This document shows positions 7,961 through 14,779 of a stretch of 15,394 nucleotides of DNA, piece after piece; within the stretch, counting starts at the first letter, position 1, and every line of letters begins with the position of its first letter. Location of the stretch: NCBI GenBank assembly GCA_023227645.1, contig JALNVJ010000019.1:1-15394 (forward strand). The letters run 5' to 3'. Under the pieces are notes generated by a model. That model was not told the DNA's origin, searched no databases, and saw only the letters and a list, made by a program, of their open reading frames with translations. A program made the position numbers and the translations under genes. Source of the stretch: Bacteroidales bacterium. GTDB lineage: Bacteria > Bacteroidota > Bacteroidia > Bacteroidales > P3.

Positions 7961-10195
7961 TTATTTTTCCATTCTATTAGCAAAACAACTATTATATTTA
8001 ACTTTATAATCTTTAATATTTCCAAAGTTTTCATCATCTATAATTATCTTTCCTTTGGTAACAGAACCAATTGTACAACAAGGAACCCCTGTTAGTCCAA
8101 TCACATCTAAGAAGGCCTCTTCTTTTTCTGAATCTATGGTAACCACAACCCTTCCCTGTGATTCACCGAACAAATAAGAGTCGAGACGAATCTCACTATC
8201 GGTTAGAATTTCAAAACCTAAATCATTTGGCATAGCAGACTCAATTAGAGTTGTAAACAAACCTCCATCACTAATATCATGAGCTGAAGATATAAGCCCC
8301 TCAAGTATCAATCCATTTAATGCATGGTGTAGATTATATTCTTCTTCGATATCAAAATATGGTGCAGGTGAAGATTTTATTCCCTTATATGAATACAAGT
8401 ATTCTGAACAATTAATATCATCCACTACATGACCTAATAAGTATATCGTTTGACCTGCTTTCTTAAAATCTAAAGTAGTGTGAAGTTTCTTTTCAACCAC
8501 ACCAATCATACCAATTACCGGAGTTGGGAAAACTGATTCAATCTTACCATTCATTGAAGCTTGATTGTAGAAACTTACATTTCCTCCTGTTACTGGAGTA
8601 TTAAATCTACTACATGCTATACTCATCCCCTTTATTGCATTTTCAAATTGCCAATAAGTTTCAGGGTGATATGGATTTCCAAAATTACAACAGTTAGTTA
8701 CCGCTAATGGCTCTCCACCAGAACAAACAATGTTTCTAGCAGCTTCAGCCACCGCAATTTGAGTTCCTATTTCAGGATTAGCATAAACATAACGACCATT
8801 ACAATCTGTTGTCATTGCTATTGCAGTATCAGTTCCCTTTACATTAACAATAGCTGCATCAGATGGACTATTGGTTGACATATTACGAGTTCCTACCATA
8901 GAATCATATTGCTCATAAACCCATCTCTTGGATGCAATATTAGGATGGTTAATAATATATTCACCTATTTTCTTGCATTCTTGTAAATCTGGTTCTTCAA
9001 CACTATCAATGTTAAACTTAAATGTTTCAGCAAAATATGCAGGCTCTTTCGATTCTCTATCATATTGAGGAGCTCCCCCGCCAAGAACCAAGGTTGAAGC
9101 TGGAACATCAGCTACTAATTCATTATTCCAATAAAAATTTAATCTATCACCATCAGTAACCTCGCCTATTTGAGCACAGTTTAGGTCCCATTTCTTAAAT
9201 ATATCTTCAACAATTTTTTCTTGACCTTTCTTTACACAAACCAACATCCTTTCTTGGCTTTCTGAAAGCAAAATTTCCCAAGGTTCAATATTCTTTTGAC
9301 GAAGAGGAACCCTGTCTAAGTGAATATCCATACCACATTCTCCTCTCTCACTCATTTCACTGGTTGAGCAAATAATACCTGCTGCTCCCATATCCTGCAT
9401 TCCTATTATTGAGCCACTCTTACCTAATTCTAAACTTGCCTCTAATAATAATTTTTCTTGGAATGGATCTCCTACTTGAATTGAAGGAATATCGTCGGAA
9501 GAGTTTTCTGTTATCTGAGCTGAAGCAAAACTTGTTCCATGAATACCATCCTTACCTGTAGAAGAACCTACAATATAGATTGGATTACCCTTGCCCTTAG
9601 CAATTGCAGAAATCAAGTCATCCTTTTTCATAATCCCCACACTCATGGCATTTACTAGTGGATTATTTTCATAACATGGGTCAAAAAAAACTTCTCCCCC
9701 AACAACTGGAACACCAAAAGCATTACCATAATCGCCAATACCTTTTGTTACTCCTTTGAGAAGCCATTGGGTATGTGGGCTATCTATATCTCCAAAACGA
9801 AGTGAATTAAGCTGAGCAATAGGACGAGCTCCCATTGTGAAAATATCTCTATTTATTCCGCCAACTCCAGTTGCTGCACCTTGATAGGGCTCAACCGCAG
9901 AGGGGTGATTATGTGATTCTATCTTAAAAACGCAAGCTATTCCATTACCAATATAAACCATACCTGCATTTTCCTCTCCAGCCTTAACCATTAGCTGTTC
10001 TCCATCTCGGGGTAGGGTCTTTATTTTTTTAATAGAATTCTTATATGAAGCGTGTTCACTCCACATTACTGAATAAATACTTAACTCTGTGAAATTTGGG
10101 GTACGTCCAAGTAGGCTACAAATTTGTTCAAACTCTTCTGGCAATAGCCCTAATTCTTTAGCAGTTGCAACGTTAACGGATTGATTCTTTATCAT
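7961..10195 (-). CDS. purL: PurL, phosphoribosylformylglycinamidine synthase large subunit (short form)
   Basis: 744 residues, the size of the PurL subunit that works with separate PurS and PurQ (Bacillus/Thermotoga type). It performs the fourth step of purine synthesis: ATP-dependent conversion of FGAR to FGAM using ammonia supplied by PurQ. Motifs: MWSEHASYKNS (44-54, conserved His48), the ATP-site segment KIESHNHPSAVEPYQGAATG (91-110), VGGINRDIFTMGARPIA (111-127), the GGGAPQYDRES linker, a second half with TGGNVSFYNQ, and AHDISDGGLFTTLIESA near the C-terminus. The tandem AIRS-like halves are intact and the glutaminase domain of large PurL is absent. No purS or purQ is in the window. It is the first gene of the minus-strand array and has a TAnnTTTG box 24 bases upstream. 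Confidence 0.96.
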   Translation of the reverse strand: MIKNQSVNVATAKELGLLPEEFEQICSLLGRTPNFTELSIYSVMWSEHASYKNSIKKIKTLPRDGEQLMVKAGEENAGMVYIGNGIACVFKIESHNHPSAVEPYQGAATGVGGINRDIFTMGARPIAQLNSLRFGDIDSPHTQWLLKGVTKGIGDYGNAFGVPVVGGEVFFDPCYENNPLVNAMSVGIMKKDDLISAIAKGKGNPIYIVGSSTGKDGIHGTSFASAQITENSSDDIPSIQVGDPFQEKLLLEASLELGKSGSIIGMQDMGAAGIICSTSEMSERGECGMDIHLDRVPLRQKNIEPWEILLSESQERMLVCVKKGQEKIVEDIFKKWDLNCAQIGEVTDGDRLNFYWNNELVADVPASTLVLGGGAPQYDRESKEPAYFAETFKFNIDSVEEPDLQECKKIGEYIINHPNIASKRWVYEQYDSMVGTRNMSTNSPSDAAIVNVKGTDTAIAMTTDCNGRYVYANPEIGTQIAVAEAARNIVCSGGEPLAVTNCCNFGNPYHPETYWQFENAIKGMSIACSRFNTPVTGGNVSFYNQASMNGKIESVFPTPVIGMIGVVEKKLHTTLDFKKAGQTIYLLGHVVDDINCSEYLYSYKGIKSSPAPYFDIEEEYNLHHALNGLILEGLISSAHDISDGGLFTTLIESAMPNDLGFEILTDSEIRLDSYLFGESQGRVVVTIDSEKEEAFLDVIGLTGVPCCTIGSVTKGKIIIDDENFGNIKDYKVKYNSCFANRMEK

Positions 10196-10218
10196 AGAAA
10201 CTTAATATTTTTAAAGTG

Positions 10219-10253
10219 CAAAGTTAGTAAATTCAAGTCAAAAGCCTAACAAA
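10219..10253 (-). promoter_or_regulatory. Predicted Bacteroidota-type promoter of purL
   Basis: On the minus strand TAACTTTG (10226-10219) is an exact match to the -7 box TAnnTTTG of Bacteroidota. A TTTG (10253-10250) lies 23 bases upstream, at the long end of the 17-23 spacing reported for this class. The -7 box ends 24 bases before the purL ATG, giving a short leader. Both boxes are seen directly; activity is inferred. Confidence 0.5.
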
Positions 10254-10289
10254 AAACCCTCTATTTTACATTAATTAGAAAAACAATGA

Positions 10290-10297
10290 TAATTTTG
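10290..10297 (+). promoter_or_regulatory. Predicted -7 box of the GSCFA-cutC unit
   Basis: TAATTTTG at 10290-10297 matches TAnnTTTG. It lies 68 bases before the ATG of the GSCFA gene, so the leader would be about 60 bases. The expected TTG-like -33 box is not clear: only a T-run at 10264-10267 stands at the right distance. Confidence 0.4.
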
Positions 10298-10365
10298 CAA
10301 TGATTAGAAGCCAATTTTAATCAAAATAATATCTTTTGACAAAACAATTTTAATAATATGGTGTT

Positions 10366-11310
10366 ATGATTCTTAGAACCGAAATAAACCCTAAAAAAAC
10401 TATTCATACCATTTCTCATTCCGACACTATTAGTTTGATTGGCTCATGTTTCACTCTATCAATTGGGAATAAACTAAGCCAAAGCGGATTCGAAACCGAT
10501 ATCAATCCTTTTGGAATAATATATAATCCAATCACAATTTCAGAATCTTTGGAAAGTATTACCACTAAAAAGTTCCTCAAAAATGAAGATTTAGTCTTCG
10601 ATGGCAATTACTATAAGGCATATTCCCACCATGGAGATTTTCGATCACAAACCGAGCAAGGGCTTTTGGAAATGATTAATCAAAGAATAGAGATAAGCAA
10701 TAATATTATTAAGAAATCGAAATACCTAATCCTAACCCTTGGCTCCTCATGGGTCTATACACATAATGAAACCCAGAGAGTAATGGGCAACTGCCATAAA
10801 TTGAATGCTAATCTCTTTACGAAGAAACTCCTATCCATTGACCAAGTGTATAAGAGTCTATCAAGAAGTATAAACTTATTCTTTTCTAATAACCAAAACA
10901 CTGACCCTAAAGTAATAATTACTATTTCTCCAATCAGGCATTGGAAAGATGGATATAGGGAAAATCAAATCAGCAAGTCAATATTACATCTGGCAACAGA
11001 AGAAATTTGCAAAGAAAATCCAAGAGTTGAATACTTTCCTTCCTACGAAATTCTTATGGATGACCTAAGAGATTATAGGTTTTACTCCGAAGATATGCTA
11101 CATCCTAATAAATTGGCTATAGATTATATTTGGGAAAAATTCCAAGCAAGCTATTTTAATACCAGTACAATAGAACTATCAAAACGCTTTGAAGACCTAG
11201 AAAGGATGAAGTCTCATCGAGTTTTTAATCCTGATACCGACTCACATAAAGCATTTATTAAAAAAATAGAGAGCCTGGAAGCTGAACTTACTAGGGCGAA
11301 AAACAAATAA
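10366..11310 (+). CDS. GSCFA-domain protein (SGNH-hydrolase-like)
   Basis: 314 residues. The family is named for a near N-terminal motif that is present here as LIGSCFTLSIG (24-34), with NPFGIIYNP (47-55) right after it. The SGNH-like layout continues with LGSSWVYTHN (125-134), ITISPIRHWKDGYRENQISK (185-204) and the C-terminal YSEDMLHPN (240-248), where Asp243 and His246 could pair with Ser27 as a catalytic set. That pairing is inference from the related GDSL/SGNH esterase fold. No signal peptide is visible, so it is probably cytoplasmic. GSCFA proteins are common in Bacteroidota and their substrate is, to my knowledge, not established. The last 40 residues are charged and helical, perhaps a short coiled coil. 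An ATG at 10358 is out of frame and stops at once, so 10366 is the start. cutC follows after 12 bases. Confidence 0.88.
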   Translation: MILRTEINPKKTIHTISHSDTISLIGSCFTLSIGNKLSQSGFETDINPFGIIYNPITISESLESITTKKFLKNEDLVFDGNYYKAYSHHGDFRSQTEQGLLEMINQRIEISNNIIKKSKYLILTLGSSWVYTHNETQRVMGNCHKLNANLFTKKLLSIDQVYKSLSRSINLFFSNNQNTDPKVIITISPIRHWKDGYRENQISKSILHLATEEICKENPRVEYFPSYEILMDDLRDYRFYSEDMLHPNKLAIDYIWEKFQASYFNTSTIELSKRFEDLERMKSHRVFNPDTDSHKAFIKKIESLEAELTRAKNK

Positions 11311-11322
11311 AAAAAAAGAAGA

Positions 11323-12075
11323 ATGAATAAGAAATTTGAAATAGAGGTCTGCGTTAGCTCAATTGAGATGGCCCTTGAGGCAGAAAAAGGAGGTGCAGAT
11401 ATGATTGAACTATGCTCTGCACTAAGCCAAGGAGGTCTTACCCCATTTCCATCACTTATTGAGATGACAAAAGAATATTTAAATATCAAAACAATGGTTA
11501 TGATAAGACCTAGAGGTGGTGATTTCTACTATTCCGATATTGAATTCGAAACCATGAAGAGAGATATACTCTTTGCCAAGTCTCAATCCGTTGAAGGAGT
11601 AGTTTTTGGGCTGCTTAAACCAAACGGGTCAGTGGACAAAGAAAGAACCAAAGAACTTGTTGAACTTGCAAGACCCTTGAAAGTATGTTTTCATAGGGCA
11701 ATTGATATGACGAATGATTATAAGAAAGCATTTAATGCTATTTTAGAATCTGGTTGCGATAGAATCCTGACCTCAGGAGGAGAGAACTTAGCAGTTAATG
11801 GATTAGAAATGATATCAGAAATCCAGAAGCAATCATCAGAAAGAATAGAAATTATGGTAGGGTCAGGAGTTGGATCAGAAAATGCAAGAGAGATCTACAA
11901 TAAAACCAATGTCAAACACTTCCATCTAAGTGCTAAAACCTTAATTCAAAGTAATATGACCTATCGTAACCCTAAAATTTCAATGGGAAAGGCAGACCAA
12001 GCTGAAGAATACTCTATGATTTTCACAGATAGGCATAAGGTTAGGGCGTTACGAGACATTCTAAATAGTTTATAA
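11323..12075 (+). CDS. cutC: CutC-family TIM-barrel protein
   Basis: 250 residues, full length for CutC. The TIM-barrel strands carry the family motifs: EVCVSSIEMALEAEKGGADM (8-27), IELCSALSQGGLTPF (28-42), MIRPRGGDFYYS (60-71), GVVFGLL (92-98), VCFHRAIDM (121-129), RILTSGG (147-153), VGSGV (179-183) and KHFHLSAK (198-205). Early work linked Escherichia coli CutC to copper tolerance, later disputed; the biochemical role is open, so I would not annotate copper homeostasis as fact. It lies 12 bases after the GSCFA gene with no promoter between them and is therefore co-transcribed. The bases just before the ATG are an A/G run rather than a clear Shine-Dalgarno, normal for this phylum. Confidence 0.92.
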   Translation: MNKKFEIEVCVSSIEMALEAEKGGADMIELCSALSQGGLTPFPSLIEMTKEYLNIKTMVMIRPRGGDFYYSDIEFETMKRDILFAKSQSVEGVVFGLLKPNGSVDKERTKELVELARPLKVCFHRAIDMTNDYKKAFNAILESGCDRILTSGGENLAVNGLEMISEIQKQSSERIEIMVGSGVGSENAREIYNKTNVKHFHLSAKTLIQSNMTYRNPKISMGKADQAEEYSMIFTDRHKVRALRDILNSL

Positions 12076-12438
12076 AAACTTACGCTCTCCTCTCTTTGAA
12101 TTTACTTACTAATGTTCTCCGAAAAGAGCTGAAACATCTAATATAATAAGTTTATATCCTTATAATAAAAAAATAAAACGCAGAATAAAATTCCTAAATC
12201 CTTATATAAATTTACTGAATCTTCGTTTCATAATGCAAATATACAAAATATTTTGCTATTAAACAAGTCTGAAATGAAAATCTATTTTTTTGCTAACATT
12301 GTTCTAAAATCTACAAAATTCTATTGTAAGGCATATTTTATTAATGTCAAAGGATTAACTCCATAATAATTTCCTGCTTAGTGTCGTTATAGCATATAAT
12401 CACCTAAAAGATAAACAAAAACAAAAATCTTTAGAATA
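12076..12438. other. AT-rich intergenic region without a convincing gene
   Basis: 363 bases between cutC and the GldJ/GldK-like gene. Only short ORFs occur; the longest noticed, 12274-12366, encodes 30 residues with no recognisable feature. It contains a promoter-like sequence on the minus strand at 12236-12266, an imperfect inverted repeat at 12235-12256, and a 5-base inverted repeat (GCTCT at 12084-12088, AGAGC at 12125-12129) which on the minus strand is followed, after four bases, by a T-run. A 9-base direct repeat ATCCTTATA occurs at 12156 and 12198. No clear plus-strand promoter for the downstream gene was found. Confidence 0.6.
12236..12266 (-). promoter_or_regulatory. Promoter-like TTG-N20-TATATTTG with no downstream ORF
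   Basis: On the minus strand TTG (12266-12264), a 20-base spacer and TATATTTG (12243-12236) fit the Bacteroidota consensus TTG-N17-23-TAnnTTTG. Transcription would start near 12230 and run toward the end of cutC, where no minus-strand gene is visible. It could drive a small RNA or antisense transcript, or be a chance match in AT-rich DNA. Confidence 0.35.
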
Positions 12439-13080
12439 ATGAAAAAGGTATCAAGTATTGTAATATCTCTTTTTAGTATATTATTAATAGGGAATATAAG
12501 TGCTAATGCACAAAGAATTCCATATATGTCATTAATTGATAATAAGGAAATGAAATATATGGACAACGCTGAAATATCTATTGATGCTTGGAGAGAGTAT
12601 CAATATCTTATGAAAAAGACTTATGGTCAAGATTCAAAAGAGTTTCTTTCTACAATCTTCGATTCCATAGTCTTCGATAAGTATTATGGAAATTTACTAA
12701 AGTATTCCCCAAACGAGCTTTGGATTTCTCCACCTATGGGTTCTAAAAAAGATCTTATTGATTGCTCCGACTATCCTATGATTGGCATATCCTATAAGCA
12801 ATGTATTGATTATTGCAAGTGGAGAACTGAAATTTATAATTATAAAATAAAGGGTGTATCAAAAATAACCTTCTCTATACCTTCTCATGAAGACTACGCA
12901 AAAGCTATTTCCAAAGCCAAAATAACAAATAACCCTCCACTATTTAAATTAGTAAATAAGAAAAGGGGTAAGATTACTGGAGTAACTGATAATGTCAAAG
13001 AATATAATATTGGAAACAAAATAAACCCTAATGATAATCCAATAGGGTTTAGATGCATTGCAATAATAGAAAAAGATTAA
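12439..13080 (+). CDS. Short, degenerate GldJ/GldK-like (SUMF1-fold) exported protein
   Basis: 213 residues with a signal peptide ending NAQ (1-25). DNAEISIDAWREYQY (42-56) followed by DYPMIGISYKQCIDYCKWR (111-129) then T resembles the N-terminal half of GldJ and GldK, T9SS/gliding proteins with a formylglycine-generating-enzyme (SUMF1) fold; the WRT after YCKW is typical of them. FSIPSHEDYAKAI (145-157) stands where SUMF1 proteins have a RLPTEAEWEYA-like segment, VTDNVKEY (182-189) where they have GNVWEW, and GFRC (203-206) closes the domain. It is much shorter than GldJ/GldK (roughly 450-560 residues): the core between these motifs is reduced and the RGGSW segment is absent, so formylglycine chemistry is very unlikely. 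There is no lipobox. It may be a structural paralogue of T9SS proteins or a decaying copy. It stands alone after a long AT-rich gap. Confidence 0.6.
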   Translation: MKKVSSIVISLFSILLIGNISANAQRIPYMSLIDNKEMKYMDNAEISIDAWREYQYLMKKTYGQDSKEFLSTIFDSIVFDKYYGNLLKYSPNELWISPPMGSKKDLIDCSDYPMIGISYKQCIDYCKWRTEIYNYKIKGVSKITFSIPSHEDYAKAISKAKITNNPPLFKLVNKKRGKITGVTDNVKEYNIGNKINPNDNPIGFRCIAIIEKD

Positions 13081-13095
13081 TTCTTTGTCTATATA

Positions 13096-14712
13096 TTATT
13101 TATAGTTTTCTGCTATCTTTTGAGCTACATTTATTCCGTCAATAGCACTTGAGGTAATTCCTCCTGCATATCCTGCTCCTTCTCCACATGGATATAATCC
13201 AGATATTTGAATATGCTCTAGAGTGTCTTTATCTCTAGGTATGCGAACAGGTGATGAGGTACGAGATTCTAAGCCTATGATATTTGCTTCTGAAGTTATA
13301 AAGCCTTTCATTGTTTTGCCAAAGTGAAGGAATCCATCACGAAGGTTAGAAGAAATGAATTCGGGTAAAATATTATTCATATTAGATGGAATAAGTCCTG
13401 GGAGATAAGAGCTTTGTGAAAGAGCTGATGAGTTTTTATTTTTAATAAAATCTGTTAGCCTTTGTGCTGGAGCTACCATTGTTTTGCCTGAAGCAATATA
13501 CATCTTATTTTCTGTATCTTCTTGGAGTTTCATCATTGCCAATGCCCCAAAACTAGAAAATTCTCTTGCATCTTCTTGCTTAACATTAACAACAATTCCT
13601 GAATTAGCAAATGGTGAATTACGTAAAGAGTTCGACATCCCATTAACAACTAATTCTTCTTTATTAGTTGAGGAAGGAATAATCATACCTCCTGGACACA
13701 TGCAAAAAGAGAATACTCCCCTGTCTTTATTCTTTGAATTATGAGCCAAAGTATAAGTAGCTGGTGGAAGTAGTGGCGAATATTTTGGAGTATGATATTG
13801 GATTTGATTTATTAACTCTTGTGGATGTTCTATTCTAATTCCCATTGCAAAAAGCTTGGCTTCAATTGCCCAGTTCTTTTCATGGAATAGATAATAAATA
13901 TCTCTTGCACTATTTCCTGTTGCAAGAACTACAGCATCTGCTTCTATATTATCGCCATTTTGAGTAATTACTCCTCTTATCTTATTGTCTTTAACAATTA
14001 AATCAACAACCTTAGTGTTAAAATGATATTCACCTCCGTAAGTTTCAATTGTCTTTCTTATATTTTTAGTTATTGCTGAAAGATTGTCAGTCCCTATATG
14101 TGGATGTGCATCCACCTTAATATCTTCAGCTGCTCCATGTTCAACAAATAAATCTAATACATCATTAATATTTCCTCTCTTATTGGAACGAGTATAGAGC
14201 TTTCCGTCAGAAAAGGTTCCTGCTCCTCCCTCGCCAAAGCACCAATTTGATTCAATATTTATTTCACCCTGACGGATAATTTGGGCAAGGTCTTTTTTTC
14301 TTTCACTTACTGAGTTTCCTCTTTCAATAATAATTGGTTTAAATCCTTTTTGAATAAGTTTAAGACTAGCAAATAATCCAGAAGGACCTGCTCCTACAAC
14401 AATAACTGGCTTTGCATTATGAACATCTTTGTATTTTTCAACCTCTATGCTTGGAGCAACCAACTCTAATTCTAATTCTGTTTCGCTATCTTTAACAACT
14501 AATTCCAAAGACTTTTCCATCTCAGCAATTGTTAACCTAACCTTAATCCTATATGTTATTAGTGATTTTCTTGCATCAATACTCTTCTTTAATAATTCAA
14601 AGACTTGGATGCGATCTTCTTTAACACCTACTTTTCTGGATACAGTCTTTTTTAATGTTTCGGTATCAACTAATTCCTCAGGCAATACATTTAATTCAAA
14701 TTCTTTTATCAT
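13096..14712 (-). CDS. FAD-dependent dehydrogenase of the COG2509 type, substrate unknown
   Basis: 538 residues. A small N-terminal domain (1-90) precedes the FAD-binding Rossmann motif VIVVGAGPSGLFA (103-115, GxGxxG at 107-112) with the ribose-binding acidic residue at Glu130 (IIIERG). CFGEGGAGTFSDGKLYTRS (158-176) is the hallmark of this uncharacterised dehydrogenase family, followed by AVVLATGNSARD and the closing FAD motif LYPCGEGAGYAGGI near 505-520. The protein lacks a signal peptide and membrane segments, so it is cytoplasmic. Family members are annotated only as NAD(P)/FAD-dependent oxidoreductases; I know of no confirmed reaction. It follows porT by 67 bases and converges with the GldJ/GldK-like gene, with only 15 bases between their ends. 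Confidence 0.9.
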   Translation of the reverse strand: MIKEFELNVLPEELVDTETLKKTVSRKVGVKEDRIQVFELLKKSIDARKSLITYRIKVRLTIAEMEKSLELVVKDSETELELELVAPSIEVEKYKDVHNAKPVIVVGAGPSGLFASLKLIQKGFKPIIIERGNSVSERKKDLAQIIRQGEINIESNWCFGEGGAGTFSDGKLYTRSNKRGNINDVLDLFVEHGAAEDIKVDAHPHIGTDNLSAITKNIRKTIETYGGEYHFNTKVVDLIVKDNKIRGVITQNGDNIEADAVVLATGNSARDIYYLFHEKNWAIEAKLFAMGIRIEHPQELINQIQYHTPKYSPLLPPATYTLAHNSKNKDRGVFSFCMCPGGMIIPSSTNKEELVVNGMSNSLRNSPFANSGIVVNVKQEDAREFSSFGALAMMKLQEDTENKMYIASGKTMVAPAQRLTDFIKNKNSSALSQSSYLPGLIPSNMNNILPEFISSNLRDGFLHFGKTMKGFITSEANIIGLESRTSSPVRIPRDKDTLEHIQISGLYPCGEGAGYAGGITSSAIDGINVAQKIAENYK

Positions 14713-14779
14713 GTGTTTTTGTTTTTTGCCTATATCAAGACCAAAGGGGTTCGAGATCCAGGAATTAATAATTAAAACC

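Larger units (their letters stand above)
10196..10365. other. Divergent intergenic promoter region between purL and the GSCFA gene
   Basis: 170 bases with no ORF, separating two divergently transcribed units. It is AT-rich and holds one TAnnTTTG match on each strand, facing outward (listed separately). No hairpin, riboswitch or purine-box-like element was recognised by eye. Confidence 0.6.

Noticed and set aside
11214..11489. 91-codon minus-strand ORF
   Set aside because: Antisense to the end of the GSCFA gene and the start of cutC, both well supported; no domain is recognisable.
12156..12206. Direct repeat ATCCTTATA, twice, 42 bases apart
   Set aside because: Only 9 bases in AT-rich sequence, with no third copy or flanking similarity; not enough to propose an operator.
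12235..12256. Imperfect inverted repeat GCAAATA...TATTTTGC as a terminator
   Set aside because: The stem is almost all A-T with a bulge and has no T-run after it on either strand. Its left arm is better explained as the TAnnTTTG box on the minus strand.
12274..12366. 30-residue plus-strand ORF in the intergenic region
   Set aside because: No family, no signal peptide and no promoter at a suitable distance; such ORFs are expected by chance in AT-rich DNA.
12395..12400. TATAAT as a possible -10 box for the GldJ/GldK-like gene
   Set aside because: No partner box at a suitable distance, and the phylum's main sigma factor uses TAnnTTTG; a TATAAT in this AT-rich sequence is likely chance.
14748..14759. 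GGTTCGAGATCC, resembling a tRNA T-arm
   Set aside because: With a 7-base loop, position 61 would be T instead of C, the stem does not close, and the 67-base gap has no room for a whole tRNA.
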